Source: Mycobacterium kyorinense (GTDB lineage Bacteria > Actinomycetota > Actinomycetes > Mycobacteriales > Mycobacteriaceae). Taken from it: DNA of 64,000 nt. The notes below the pieces were generated by a model, which did no database searches, was not told the DNA's origin, and was given only the letters and a program-made list of their open reading frames with translations. The stretch is taken from NCBI RefSeq assembly GCF_002101735.1, contig NZ_LQPE01000027.1:18807-82806 (forward strand), in the 5' to 3' direction. The translations under genes were made by a program, and so were the position numbers. Shown here piece after piece: positions 27,946-37,400 of this stretch. Position 1 is the stretch's first letter. The number at the start of each line of letters is the position of its first letter.

Positions 27946-28572
27946 CTACGACACCTCGTCGCCGATCTCGCCGATGTGGTTGCGCAGCACCGCGCGCCCG
28001 TCGGCCAGGTGATAGGTGACCCCGACGATCGCCAGCGTGCCCGCGGCGACCCGCTCGGCGATGGCCGTCGACCGGGCCATCAGCTGCGCGCCGGTCTCGA
28101 CCACGTGCCGCGCCTCGAACTCGTCGACCCGGCTCATGCCCTCCCGGCGGCCCAGCAGGATGGACGGCGTCACCCGCTCGACCAGGTCGCGCACATAGCC
28201 GCCGGGCAGTACCCCGTCGTCGAGCGCGGACAGCGTCGCCTTCACCGCACCGCAGCTGTCGTGGCCGAGGACCACGATCAGCGGCACGTCGAGCACCGTC
28301 ACCGCGAACTCGATCGAGCCCAGCACCGCGGAGTCGATCACGTGCCCCGCGGTGCGCACCACGAACACGTCGCCCAGGCCCTGGTCGAAGATGATCTCGG
28401 CGGCCACCCGGCTGTCGCCGCACCCGAACACCACAGCGGTGGGCTTTTGCCCCTCGGCGAGTTTCGCCCGGTGCTCGATGCTCTGGCTGGGATGTTCGGG
28501 CTTGCCGGCAACGAACCGCTCGTTACCCTCTTTGAGTGCCTTCCACGCGGTTATGGGATTGGTATTGGGCAT
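27946..28572 (-). CDS. canB: Beta-class carbonic anhydrase
   Basis: A 208-aa beta-carbonic anhydrase. Zinc ligands and partners are visible in VFGCGDSRVAAE and LGHDSCGAVKA, with the Asp/Arg dyad of CGDSR intact. It interconverts CO2 and bicarbonate in the cytosol. It corresponds to Rv3588c. The ATG at 28572-28570 directly precedes PNTNPITAWKAL, the usual N-terminus, and overlaps the divergent mutY start codon by two bases (CATG), an unusual arrangement. Confidence 0.95.
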   Translation of the reverse strand: MPNTNPITAWKALKEGNERFVAGKPEHPSQSIEHRAKLAEGQKPTAVVFGCGDSRVAAEIIFDQGLGDVFVVRTAGHVIDSAVLGSIEFAVTVLDVPLIVVLGHDSCGAVKATLSALDDGVLPGGYVRDLVERVTPSILLGRREGMSRVDEFEARHVVETGAQLMARSTAIAERVAAGTLAIVGVTYHLADGRAVLRNHIGEIGDEVS

Positions 28573-29476
28573 GGCGCACATTCTGCCGTACCGGCCGATG
28601 ATCGTCGCGGCGGAGGACCTACTGAGCTGGTACGAGCGGTCGCGGCGCGACCTGCCGTGGCGCGATCCCGGCGTCAGTCCATGGCAGATCCTGGTCAGCG
28701 AGTTCATGCTGCAGCAGACGCCGGTGGCCCGCGTCTTGCCGATCTGGACGGAGTGGGTGGTGCGCTGGCCCACCCCATCGGCGACGGCGGCGGCTAGCGC
28801 GGCCGACGTGCTGCGCGCCTGGGGCAAGCTCGGCTATCCCCGACGGGCCAAACGCCTGCACGAGTGCGCGACGGTGATCGCACGCGATCACGGTGACGTG
28901 GTGCCCGACGACGTCGACACCTTGATGACACTGCCCGGGGTCGGTTCCTACACCGCGCGGGCGGTGGCCTGTTTCGCCTACCACCAACCGGTGCCCGTGG
29001 TGGACACCAATGTGCGCCGGGTGGTGGCTCGCGCTGTGCACGGCCGCGCCGATGCCCGCGCTCCGTCGGCGGCCCGTGACCACGCCGACGTCGCCGCATT
29101 GTTGCCCGAAAACGGAGTAGCGCATCATTTTTCGGCGGCGCTGATGGAACTGGGCGCGACGGTGTGCACCGCCCGGGCGCCGAAATGCGGACTATGCCCG
29201 GTTACCGGGTGCCGATGGCGGGAACTCGGGTATCCGCCGGCCGAGGGGCCGGCACGCCGCGCGCAAACCTACGCCGGCACCGACCGCCAGGTGCGCGGCC
29301 GACTGCTGGATGTGTTGCGGGACAATGCTTCTCCGGTCACTCGCGCGCAGCTGGACGTGGCGTGGCTGACCGATACCGCGCAGCGGGACCGCGCGCTGGA
29401 GTCGCTTCTCGCCGACGGCCTGGTGACACGGATGCCCGACGGCCGCTACGCCCTAGTCGGCGAGGAGGACCGCTAA
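28571..29476 (+). CDS. mutY: A/G-specific adenine glycosylase MutY
   Basis: A 301-aa base-excision enzyme that removes adenine opposite 8-oxoguanine. The catalytic-site helix SEFMLQQTPVARVLPIW, the HhH motif and Asp (LPGVGSYTARAVACFAY, VPVVDTNVRRV) and a C-terminal iron-sulphur cluster motif (C-x6-C-x2-C-x4-C in CTARAPKCGLCPVTGC) are all present. The ATG at 28571 gives MAHILP, like the MPHILP start I recall for M. tuberculosis MutY; an ATG at 28598 is the alternative. The 3-prime end overlaps the convergent TetR gene by 24 bases. Confidence 0.94.
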   Translation: MAHILPYRPMIVAAEDLLSWYERSRRDLPWRDPGVSPWQILVSEFMLQQTPVARVLPIWTEWVVRWPTPSATAAASAADVLRAWGKLGYPRRAKRLHECATVIARDHGDVVPDDVDTLMTLPGVGSYTARAVACFAYHQPVPVVDTNVRRVVARAVHGRADARAPSAARDHADVAALLPENGVAHHFSAALMELGATVCTARAPKCGLCPVTGCRWRELGYPPAEGPARRAQTYAGTDRQVRGRLLDVLRDNASPVTRAQLDVAWLTDTAQRDRALESLLADGLVTRMPDGRYALVGEEDR

Positions 29477-30064
29477 AGTCGCGTCGATAATCTGACCAAT
29501 CCGGTTGCTCGTTGCTCCCGTCCGAGCGCGCACGGCGATGGTGACGAGCGCGGCGGTCGCAACCTCGGCAAGGGCCCGCGGCGCCGCCGCCGACGATAAC
29601 TCCCCCTCCCGCTTGGCCCGGTCGAACCGCTCGGCGAACAACTCGGTGAACCCGTTGAAGGTCGACTCGGCGATCGCTGCGACGCGCTCGTCGCGCCTGG
29701 CCTCGGTCACGGCCGTGCCGACCAGAAAGCAGCCGCGCGGCCCGTCGTCGCCGGCAAGGTAGAACTTTCGTGCGTTCTGGTAGACGGCGCGCAACGCGGC
29801 GCGCAGTGGCCGCGGCTTCGCCAACTCGCGGGCCAACGCCGCGTGACTGTCGGCGGCGTAGCGAGCAGCCGCCGCCTCGTACAGTTCCCGCTTGTCACCG
29901 AACCCCGCGTAGATGCTCGGCCGGTTCATGCCCATTGCCGCGCTCAGCTCGTCCAACGACGTCGCCCCATAGCCATTGCGCCAGAACGTGTCCCGGGCCT
30001 GCTTGAGCGCGACGTCGGGATCGTAGCGCCGCGGCCTGCCCCGCGGCCTTCTTGTCGGTTCCAT
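29453..30064 (-). CDS. TetR-family transcriptional regulator
   Basis: A 203-aa TetR regulator starting at ATG 30064. The HTH is in ALKQARDTFWRNGYGATSLDELSAAMGMNRPSIYAGFGDKRELY; the C-terminal domain has the TetR_C layout with PRGCFLVGTA. It is divergent from the interrupted hydrolase gene with 23 bp between starts. That gap carries an imperfect palindrome (CATTGTACAAAATG), a possible operator. Its convergent 3-prime end overlaps mutY, and no counterpart is expected at this position in M. tuberculosis, so it looks like an inserted pair with the hydrolase. Confidence 0.85.
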   Translation of the reverse strand: MEPTRRPRGRPRRYDPDVALKQARDTFWRNGYGATSLDELSAAMGMNRPSIYAGFGDKRELYEAAAARYAADSHAALARELAKPRPLRAALRAVYQNARKFYLAGDDGPRGCFLVGTAVTEARRDERVAAIAESTFNGFTELFAERFDRAKREGELSSAAAPRALAEVATAALVTIAVRARTGATSNRIGQIIDATLAVLLAD

Positions 30065-30087
30065 ATTTTTATACGACATTGTACAAA

Positions 30088-30942
30088 ATGATGACATGCG
30101 ATATCGACGGCCGACGGGTGCACTACGTCGACACCGGCAGCGGGGAGCCGGTGCTGCTGCTGCACGGCTACCCGCAAAGCTCATCATGCTGGCGGCATCA
30201 AATTCCCGCGCTGGCGGCGCGCCACCGGGTCATCGCGCCGGACTGGCCCGGCTTCGGCCGTTCGGAGCCACCCGCGACCTCGCCGAGCTACGACGACGAA
30301 GTCGACCGCATCGAGCGGCTCGTGGCGCGACTGGGCTTGGAGCGCTTCAACCTCATCGCACACGACTACGGCGGATTTCTCGGCCTGGGCTACACCCTGC
30401 GCCACCCCGAGCGCGTGTAGCGGTTGGCGCTGCTGAACAGCCGGGCGCACGGTGTTTTTCGGCCATGGTTCTACAACTTCTCGCTCGGGCAGCGGTGGCT
30501 GGCCACGCATCGCATCGGCACACGCGTGGTGCGCCGCCTACCCGTGCGAACGCTGCATCATGTTGCGTTCCGCCGTTATCGCGACCTTGGATGCTTCGAC
30601 ACCGATCTCGAGACCGAGTACCTCGGTTGGATGGACCAGCCAGGCGGCAAGCGAACGTTCACCGAGTTCTTCGCGCACTACCATCTGCCCCTGGTGCCGT
30701 GGCTGGCCCCGCGACTTGCTGAAATCGACTGCCCGACCGCGATTATCTGGGGCGACCGTGACGCGTACATCCCGTTTCGGACCGCCGAGGAACTCGCCGA
30801 GCGGATCCCGGGCGCAACGTTGACGCGTCTGCGCGGCGCCGACCACTACGTCATGGAAGAGCGGCCCGACCAAGTGACCTCTGCGCTGCTGGACCTGCTG
30901 GCCCGTCACCCCGCCAGAAACGATTCCACCGCCTCGCGGTAG
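30088..30942 (+). pseudogene. Alpha/beta hydrolase interrupted by an in-frame TAG
   Basis: The frame encodes an epoxide hydrolase/haloalkane dehalogenase-like protein of about 284 residues: LLLHGYPQSSSCWR (oxyanion-hole HGxP), DWPGFGRS, the nucleophile elbow AHDYGGFLG, the late acid in IWGDRDAYIP and the catalytic His in GADHYVMEE. A single TAG at 30418-30420, between HPERV and RLALLNS, splits it. The flanks are collinear and in the same frame, so the change is a point nonsense (CAG to TAG would give a typical V-Q-R-L). All other catalytic residues are intact, which suggests recent inactivation, read-through, or a sequencing error. It overlaps the next minus-strand gene by 37 bases. Confidence 0.8.
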
Positions 30943-31670
30943 ACCTCCGGGGCGTCGTCGTGCACCAGATGGCCGGCTTCGGGAACACGTATATAGCTTG
31001 TCCGACAGCCTGTTTCGCTCATCGCACGCATCTGCCCGGGCGGCGTGACCGAGTTGCCGGCTTCGATCAGCAGCGCCGGCGCGCGCACCGCCTTCCATTG
31101 CGCCCAGTAGTCGCGGGTGCCCCACTCGGCGGCGATCTCGATCCATCGTTCGACGTGGCCGTGCAGCCGCCAGCCAGTCGCGGTGCGATCGAAGGATTCC
31201 AGAAAGTAGCGCCCGGCGATATCGCCGAATTCGGCGAATACCTGCTCGGCAGTACCGAATTCGACTGGCAGGGCGTGCAGCCACGGCTCCCAGGGTCCCG
31301 TGGTGCGGCCGCGGAAATCCGGCGCCATGTCCTCGACCACCAGCGCCGCCACCAGGTCAGGACGCTCGGCCGCCAGGCACCAGGAGTGCAGCGCGCCCAT
31401 CGAATGGCCGACCAGCCGCGCCGGTACGCCCAGCGCGGCCACCGCGTCGCCGAGATCCGCCACGAAGCGTTCGGTGCTGATCGGGTGCGGGTCGGCGACG
31501 TCGCGGCCGCGGTGCCACGGCGCGTCATAGGTGTACACGGCGCCCAACCGGGTCAGCCAGGGCAGCTGACGCGACCACGTGGTCCCGCGCCCCATCAGAC
31601 CGTGCACCAGCACCACCGGCCGGCCGCGCCCGCCGCGATGGGTCAACAGGTCGGCGGTCATGTCCGGCAC
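30906..31670 (-). CDS. Alpha/beta hydrolase (Rv3591c-like)
   Basis: A 254-aa alpha/beta-hydrolase. The oxyanion loop VLVHGLMGRG, nucleophile elbow GHSMGALHS (Ser), and the catalytic His in PEAGHLVHDD are visible. It has no signal peptide. The substrate is unknown; members resemble esterases and lipases of the Rv3591c group. A second start three codons in (MTADLL, 31661) is equally plausible. It is divergent from mhuD with about 14-23 bp between starts. Confidence 0.87.
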   Translation of the reverse strand: MPDMTADLLTHRGGRGRPVVLVHGLMGRGTTWSRQLPWLTRLGAVYTYDAPWHRGRDVADPHPISTERFVADLGDAVAALGVPARLVGHSMGALHSWCLAAERPDLVAALVVEDMAPDFRGRTTGPWEPWLHALPVEFGTAEQVFAEFGDIAGRYFLESFDRTATGWRLHGHVERWIEIAAEWGTRDYWAQWKAVRAPALLIEAGNSVTPPGQMRAMSETGCRTSYIRVPEAGHLVHDDAPEVYREAVESFLAG

Positions 31671-31684
31671 GGTAGCCTGGCGGC

Positions 31685-32002
31685 ATGCCAGTGGTGAAGA
31701 TCAACGCAATCGAGGTGCCTGCCGACGCCGGCCCCGAGCTGGAGAAGCGGTTCGCACACCGCGCGCACGCCGTCGAGAACTCGCCCGGATTCCTCGGTTT
31801 CCAGCTGCTTCGCCCGGTCAAGGGCGAAGACCGCTACTTCGTGGTGACCCAGTGGGAATCCGAGGAAGCCTTCCAGGCCTGGGCCACCGGGCCCGCCATC
31901 GAGGCCCACGCCGGCCACCGGGCCAACCCGGTGGCGACCGGGGCGTCGCTGCTGGAATTCGAGGTTGTGCTGGACGTTGCCGGCTCTGGCTCGAAGGCAT
32001 AG
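31685..32002 (+). CDS. mhuD: Heme-degrading monooxygenase MhuD
   Basis: A 105-aa ABM-fold enzyme. Counting from the ATG, Asn7, Trp66 and His75, the residues known to position and ligate heme in M. tuberculosis MhuD (Rv3592), are all present at exactly those positions. MhuD opens heme to mycobilins and releases iron without carbon monoxide, as part of heme-iron acquisition in the cytosol. The following gene begins inside its 3-prime end, suggesting coupled expression. No IdeR box was identified in the very short upstream gap. Confidence 0.95.
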   Translation: MPVVKINAIEVPADAGPELEKRFAHRAHAVENSPGFLGFQLLRPVKGEDRYFVVTQWESEEAFQAWATGPAIEAHAGHRANPVATGASLLEFEVVLDVAGSGSKA

Positions 32003-33344
32003 CCCGCGCCGGGGACGGCATCGCGCGGCGGCGCTGGGCGCCGTCGCCACGCTGGTCACCGCCCTGGCCCCGGGTTGCAGCCCACCACCCGCGCCGTCCG
32101 CGAACGCCGCCGATGCCGGTGTGCGGATCGACACCAGGACGCCGCCCGGCATGCGGGCCAAGCAGACCGTCGACATGCTCAACTCGGACTGGCCGATCGG
32201 CCCGGTCGGAGTGCGTACGCTGGCCGCACCCGACATGGTGGAGTCGGTCGAGCGCTCGATGGAAGAGCTCTGGTGGGACCGCCCCTTCACCGTGGGCGAC
32301 GTCGCGATCAGCGCCGGCGCGGCCACCTTGCAGCTCATCACGTCCTACGGCGCGCGCCAGAACGTCCGGATCCACACCGACGACGCCACTTTGGTCGACG
32401 GGTTCGACGTCACCACGCAGGCTCCTGTCATCTCCTCCTGGCGTGACGTCGACGCCACGTTGACACGGACCGGTGCCCGCTACTCGTGGCAAGTCACCAA
32501 GGTCGACGACGGCCACTGCGATCGAGTGGCGGGCACCAATACCGCCGAATCCCTGCCGTTGGCTTCGATTTTCAAGTTGTACGTGCTCTACGCCGTCGCC
32601 CAGGCGGTCAACGACGGAACGGTTTCCTGGGACGACCAGCTGACCGTCACCGACAAGGGCAAGGCGGTCGGTTCCGGATTGGAATTGCCGGTGGGAGCGC
32701 ATATTTCGGTCCGTACCGCGGCCGAGAAGATGATCGCCACCAGCGACAACATGGCCACCGACCTGCTGATCGGAAAGGTGGGACCACACGCCGTCGAGAA
32801 CGCGCTGGTCGCGGCCGGCCATCACGACCCGGCCAGCATGACGCCATTCCCGACGATGTACGAGTTGTTCTCGGTCGCCTGGGGAAAACCCGATGTGCGC
32901 GAGCAGTGGAAGCAGGCGGTCAACCCGCAAGCCCGCGCCCAGTTGCTGCAGCAGGCCAATTCCCGTGTATACCAACCGGATCCGACGCGCGCGCACACGC
33001 CGGCGTCGGGCTTCGGCGCGGAGTGGTATGGCAGCGCCGAGGACATCTGCCGTGTCCATGCGGCGCTGCAGGCCGCCGCGGTCGGCAAGGCCGCGCCTGT
33101 CAAGCAGATCATGTCCGCGGTGCCCGGCGTGGACTTGGACCGGCGGGTGTGGCCGTACATCGGCGCCAAAGCCGGTGGCCTGCCAGGTGACTTGACGTTC
33201 AGCTGGTACGCGGTGGACCACACCGGTCAGCCGTGGGTGGTCAGTTTCCAGCTGAACTGGGGCCGCGACCACGGGCCGAGGGTGACCGGCTGGATGCTGC
33301 AGATCGCCAGGCAGGTCTTCGCGCTGCTGCCGATGCCGCGCTAG
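31965..33344 (+). CDS. lpqF: Lipoprotein LpqF, beta-lactamase-like serine hydrolase
   Basis: A 459-aa protein with an N-terminal basic and hydrophobic signal ending in the lipobox ALAPGC (cysteine near residue 38). After a cystatin/NTF2-like domain comes a class A beta-lactamase-like domain: SIFK (Ser-x-x-Lys), TSDNMAT (SDN) and KAGGLPG in place of KTG. It resembles LpqF (Rv3593), whose enzymatic role is unknown. The start is TTG at 31965 or TTG at 31977, both within mhuD. Confidence 0.88.
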   Translation: MCWTLPALARRHSPRRGRHRAAALGAVATLVTALAPGCSPPPAPSANAADAGVRIDTRTPPGMRAKQTVDMLNSDWPIGPVGVRTLAAPDMVESVERSMEELWWDRPFTVGDVAISAGAATLQLITSYGARQNVRIHTDDATLVDGFDVTTQAPVISSWRDVDATLTRTGARYSWQVTKVDDGHCDRVAGTNTAESLPLASIFKLYVLYAVAQAVNDGTVSWDDQLTVTDKGKAVGSGLELPVGAHISVRTAAEKMIATSDNMATDLLIGKVGPHAVENALVAAGHHDPASMTPFPTMYELFSVAWGKPDVREQWKQAVNPQARAQLLQQANSRVYQPDPTRAHTPASGFGAEWYGSAEDICRVHAALQAAAVGKAAPVKQIMSAVPGVDLDRRVWPYIGAKAGGLPGDLTFSWYAVDHTGQPWVVSFQLNWGRDHGPRVTGWMLQIARQVFALLPMPR

Positions 33345-33360
33345 TCTTTCGCGGTAGTCA

Positions 33361-33480
33361 TGTGACGGCGAGGAAACCGGTGCGTATTCCGGTGCGGTCG
33401 CGCCACTGTGACCAGCGTTGCACGCTGGAAGCCAGACCTTCCCGTCACATCGCGGATGAGGACGCGTAATCCTCGGAAGG
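33361..33480 (+). promoter_or_regulatory. Cobalamin (B12) riboswitch
   Basis: The leader contains the B12-box hallmarks in order: GAGGAAACCGGTGCG, the GCGCCACTG core, and GGAAGCCAGACCT. The closing stem P1 is TGTGACGG (33361-33368) with CCGTCACA (33442-33449). Downstream, GAGGA...TCCTC and GGAAGG immediately before the start codon form a likely expression platform acting on translation. It sits directly ahead of the Ni/Co transporter gene, so vitamin B12 would repress cobalt uptake. Confidence 0.93.
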
Positions 33481-33487
33481 CGGTCTG

Positions 33488-34564
33488 ATGTTTCGGTTGG
33501 CTTCAACGGGCTGGACTCGTCGCGACCGAATCGAGATCAGTGTGCTGCTCGGCGCGATCGCGCTGATGCATCTCGTCGGCTTCGTGACGCTGTTCATGAT
33601 CATCGCGCCGCGCCACTATCACGCCGGAAGCCAGATCTTCGGTGCCGGTTTGGGGCTTACCGCATACTTGTTCGGGCTGCGGCACGCATTCGACGCCGAC
33701 CATATCGCCGCGATCGACAACACCACGCGCAAGCTGATGACCGACGGCCACAAACCGAAATCTGTCGGGTTCTGGTTCGCCATGGGCCATTCCACGATCG
33801 TGCTGGTGATGGCGGTGCTGGTCATCGTCGGCGCCCACGCGGTCGGCGTCTTGGTCGACGACGACTCGCCCACGCGACGCGCGCTCGGTTTCGCCGGCAC
33901 CTTGGCCTCCGGCCTGTTCCTCTACCTGATCGCGGCCATGAACATCATTGCGTTGATCGGGATATCGCGCGCTTTCACCAAACTGCGCCGCGGCGACTAT
34001 TCCGACGAAGAGCTCGAAGCCGCGTTGAACGACCGCGGCTTTTTGGCCCGGCTGCTGCGCCCGATCATGAACCGCATCAAACGGCCGGTGCAGATCTACC
34101 CCGTCGGCGTGTTGTTCGGTCTCGGCTTCGACACCGCCACCGAGGTCGCGCTGCTGGCGCTGGCCGGCACCGGCGCCGCCGCCGGGCTGCCCTGGTACGC
34201 CGTGCTGGTGCTGCCGCTGCTGTTCGCGGCAGGCATGAGCCTGATGGACACCTTCGACGGCTTACTGATGACCGCCGCTTACGACTGGGCGTTCCTGCAG
34301 CCGGTCCGCAAGATCTACTACAACCTCACCGTCACCGGGTTGTCGATTGCGGTGGCGCTGCTGATCGGGTCGATCGAGCTGGTGTCGATATTGCACGACG
34401 ACCTCAATTGGGTTGACCCCGTTACCAGTTGGATCAGCAACATCGACCTTAACAACGCCGGCGTCGCGATCGTCGGGTTGTTCGCGGTCACCTGGGCCGG
34501 CGCGATCGCCTACTGGAAGCTGGCAGGAGTCGAGGCACGCTGGCAGCCGGCCCGGCCGGAGTAA
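33488..34564 (+). CDS. nicT: NiCoT-family nickel/cobalt transporter
   Basis: A 358-aa integral membrane permease of the HoxN/NixA family. The signature HAFDADHIAAIDN (H-x4-D-H) is in TM2, and further family motifs GLGFDTATEVALLAL and FAAGMSLMDTFDG follow, with eight TM segments in total. The upstream B12 riboswitch argues that cobalt is the relevant substrate. The gene ends inside a palindrome shared with the convergent clpC1 stop. A homologue exists elsewhere in M. tuberculosis (Rv2856), not at this position, as far as I recall. Confidence 0.93.
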   Translation: MFRLASTGWTRRDRIEISVLLGAIALMHLVGFVTLFMIIAPRHYHAGSQIFGAGLGLTAYLFGLRHAFDADHIAAIDNTTRKLMTDGHKPKSVGFWFAMGHSTIVLVMAVLVIVGAHAVGVLVDDDSPTRRALGFAGTLASGLFLYLIAAMNIIALIGISRAFTKLRRGDYSDEELEAALNDRGFLARLLRPIMNRIKRPVQIYPVGVLFGLGFDTATEVALLALAGTGAAAGLPWYAVLVLPLLFAAGMSLMDTFDGLLMTAAYDWAFLQPVRKIYYNLTVTGLSIAVALLIGSIELVSILHDDLNWVDPVTSWISNIDLNNAGVAIVGLFAVTWAGAIAYWKLAGVEARWQPARPE

Positions 34565-34580
34565 ACCGCCAGCGGTTTAC
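34561..34580. terminator. Palindromic bidirectional terminator between nicT and clpC1
   Basis: GTAAACCGC, a 2-base centre CA, and GCGGTTTAC form a perfect 9-bp stem. The TAA of nicT (34562-34564) and the TAA of clpC1 (34577-34579) sit symmetrically in the two arms. Its position between convergent genes suggests a two-way terminator. Confidence 0.7.
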
Positions 34581-37132
34581 TCGGTGGCGGCGCTGTGCGC
34601 CCCGCCCGCGCTGTGCGCACCGGCCTTGGCCAGATCCGGCCCGACCGGCTCCACGGGCTTGGGGCTCCCGGTGAACGTGAACTTGGCGTCCTCGCCGGAG
34701 CCTTCGCCGTCCCAGTCGTCCACGTCGACGGTGACGACCTGGCCCGGGCCGACCTCCTCGAACAGGATCTTCTCGGACAGCGCGTCCTCGATCTCGCGCT
34801 GAATGGTGCGTCGCAGCGGACGAGCACCCAGCACCGGGTCGAAGCCCCGCTTGGCCAAAAGCGCCTTGGCCTTGTCGGTCAGCACCAGCGCCATGTCCTT
34901 GCTCTTGAGCTGCTTTTCCACCCGGCCGATCATCAGCTCGACCATCCGGATGATCTCGTCGCGAGTCAGCTGGTGGAAGACGATGATGTCGTCGATCCGG
35001 TTGAGGAACTCCGGGCGGAAGTGCTTCTTGAGCTCGTCGTTGACCTTCTGCTTCATCCGCTCGTAGTTGTTCTCACCGCCACCCTGCGAGAAGCCCAGGC
35101 CCACCGCTTTGGAGATGTCGGCGGTACCGAGGTTGGACGTGAAGATCAGCACGGTGTTCTTGAAGTCGACCGTGCGGCCCTGCCCGTCGGTGAGCCGGCC
35201 GTCCTCGAGCACCTGCAACAGGCTGTTGTAGATCTCCTGGTGCGCCTTTTCGATCTCGTCGAACAGCACCACCGAGAACGGCTTACGCCGCACCTTCTCG
35301 GTGAGCTGGCCACCCTCCTCGTAGCCGACGTATCCCGGCGGGGCGCCGAACAACCGCGACGCGGTGAACCGGTCGTGGAACTCACCCATGTCGATCTGGA
35401 TGAGCGCGTCGTCGTCGCCGAACAGGAACTCCGCCAGCGCCTTGGACAGCTCGGTCTTACCCACACCGGACGGGCCGGCGAAGATGAACGAACCCGACGG
35501 CCGCTTGGGGTCCTTCAACCCTGCGCGGGTGCGACGGATCGCCTTGGAGACCGCCTTGACGGCGTCCTCCTGGCCGATGATCCGCTTGTGCAGTTCCTCC
35601 TCCATGCGCAGCAGCCGGGTGGTCTCGGCCTCGGTGAGCTTGAACACCGGGATTCCGGTCCAGTTGCCCAGCACCTCGGCGATCTGCTCGTCGTCGACCT
35701 CGGCGACGACGTCGAGATCGCCTGAGCGCCACTGCTTTTCGCGCTCAGCGCGCTGGGCCACGAGTTGCTTTTCGCGGTCGCGGAGGCTGGCGGCCTTCTC
35801 GAAGTCCTGCGCGTCGATCGCGGACTCCTTCTCGCGGCGGGCTTCGGCGATCTTCTCGTCGAACTCGCGCAGGTCGGGCGGCGCGGTCATCCGGCGGATC
35901 CGCATCCGGGCACCGGCCTCGTCGATCAGGTCGATGGCCTTGTCCGGCAGGAACCGGTCGTTGATGTAGCGGTCGGCCAGGGTTGCCGCGGCCACCATCG
36001 CACTGTCGGTGATGGACACCCGGTGGTGCGCCTCGTAGCGGTCGCGCAGACCTTTGAGGATCTCGATCGTGTGCTCGACCGTCGGCTCGCCCACCTGCAC
36101 CGGCTGGAAGCGGCGCTCCAGCGCGGCGTCCTTCTCGATGTACTTGCGGTACTCGTCGAGGGTGGTGGCGCCGATGGTCTGCAGCTCACCGCGGGCCAGC
36201 TTGGGCTTGAGGATGCTCGCGGCGTCGATGGCGCCCTCGGCGGCACCGGCACCGACCAGCGTGTGCAGCTCGTCGATGAACAGGATGATGTCGCCGCGGG
36301 TGTTGATCTCCTTGAGCACCTTCTTCAGCCGCTCTTCGAAGTCACCGCGGTAGCGCGAGCCGGCCACCAGCGAACCCAGGTCCAGCGTGTAGAGCTGCTT
36401 GTCCTTCAACGTCTCGGGGACCTCGCCGTGCACGATGGCCTGCGCCAGGCCCTCGACGACGGCGGTCTTGCCGACACCCGGCTCGCCGATCAGCACCGGG
36501 TTGTTCTTGGTGCGACGGGAGAGCACCTGCATGACCCGCTCGATTTCCTTCTCGCGGCCGATGACCGGGTCGAGCTTGCCCTCCATCGCGGCGGCGGTCA
36601 GGTTGCGGCCGAACTGGTCGAGCACCAACGACGTCGACGGCGAGCCGGACTCGCCGCCACGGCCTCCGGTGCCGGCCTCGGCGGTCTCCTTGCCCTGGTA
36701 GCCACTCAGCAGTTGGATCACCTGCTGGCGCACCCGGGTCAGCTCGGCGCCGAGCTTGACCAGCACCTGGGCCGCGACGCCCTCGCCCTCCCGGATCAGC
36801 CCGAGCAGAATGTGCTCGGTGCCGATGTAGTTGTGGCCAAGCTGCAGCGCTTCCCGCAGGGAGAGCTCCAGCACCTTCTTGGCGCGCGGCGTGAACGGGA
36901 TGTGGCCCGACGGCGCCTGCTGGCCCTGGCCGATGATTTCCTCGACCTGGCTGCGCACGCCCTCGAGCGAAATGCCCAGCGATTCCAGCGACTTCGCGGC
37001 GACGCCTTCGCCCTCGTGGATCAGGCCCAACAGGATGTGCTCAGTGCCGATGTAGTTGTGGTTGAGCATCCGGGCCTCTTCCTGCGCCAGGACGACGACC
37101 CTGCGGGCACGGTCGGTAAATCTCTCGAACAT
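34577..37132 (-). CDS. clpC1: ATP-dependent Clp protease ATPase subunit ClpC1
   Basis: An 851-aa Hsp100 unfoldase. Two Clp N-repeats occupy residues 1-145 ([13 protein letters not shown] appears twice), followed by AAA-1 with Walker A GEPGVGKT, a middle domain with a UVR-like coiled coil (about 415-480), and AAA-2 with GPSGVGKT and the C-terminal D2-small domain. It feeds substrates to ClpP1P2 and is essential in mycobacteria; it is the target of cyclomarin and ecumicin. Length matches M. tuberculosis ClpC1 closely. It is read towards nicT; the 268 bp on its 5-prime side hold its promoter and no gene. Confidence 0.98.
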   Translation of the reverse strand: MFERFTDRARRVVVLAQEEARMLNHNYIGTEHILLGLIHEGEGVAAKSLESLGISLEGVRSQVEEIIGQGQQAPSGHIPFTPRAKKVLELSLREALQLGHNYIGTEHILLGLIREGEGVAAQVLVKLGAELTRVRQQVIQLLSGYQGKETAEAGTGGRGGESGSPSTSLVLDQFGRNLTAAAMEGKLDPVIGREKEIERVMQVLSRRTKNNPVLIGEPGVGKTAVVEGLAQAIVHGEVPETLKDKQLYTLDLGSLVAGSRYRGDFEERLKKVLKEINTRGDIILFIDELHTLVGAGAAEGAIDAASILKPKLARGELQTIGATTLDEYRKYIEKDAALERRFQPVQVGEPTVEHTIEILKGLRDRYEAHHRVSITDSAMVAAATLADRYINDRFLPDKAIDLIDEAGARMRIRRMTAPPDLREFDEKIAEARREKESAIDAQDFEKAASLRDREKQLVAQRAEREKQWRSGDLDVVAEVDDEQIAEVLGNWTGIPVFKLTEAETTRLLRMEEELHKRIIGQEDAVKAVSKAIRRTRAGLKDPKRPSGSFIFAGPSGVGKTELSKALAEFLFGDDDALIQIDMGEFHDRFTASRLFGAPPGYVGYEEGGQLTEKVRRKPFSVVLFDEIEKAHQEIYNSLLQVLEDGRLTDGQGRTVDFKNTVLIFTSNLGTADISKAVGLGFSQGGGENNYERMKQKVNDELKKHFRPEFLNRIDDIIVFHQLTRDEIIRMVELMIGRVEKQLKSKDMALVLTDKAKALLAKRGFDPVLGARPLRRTIQREIEDALSEKILFEEVGPGQVVTVDVDDWDGEGSGEDAKFTFTGSPKPVEPVGPDLAKAGAHSAGGAHSAATE

Positions 37133-37400
37133 TGGCGGTTACCTGCTCTCCCTCACCATCGGTACTGCGGCGGGCTTTGGGTTGGTCCCTGCGTACCTGC
37201 CATCCACTGTAATGGGCGGCCGGCCGGGCTTCCTACCTCACGGTCGGCCGCACCAAAGCGATACCAATGGAACGCCGTAATCGCCGAAACGTTTCCCGGC
37301 GCTATCGGGTGATCAGTTCGCCACCAGCGAAAGAATTCCTAGGTCAGATCGCGCGGCTTCTCCTCATCGCGCTTCGCGCTCTGCATCGTCGCCACGCGGG

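Noticed and set aside
35765..37312. 515-codon plus-strand frame antisense to clpC1
   Set aside because: It is a high-G+C mirror of clpC1 with Gln/Val/His-rich composition and no family match.
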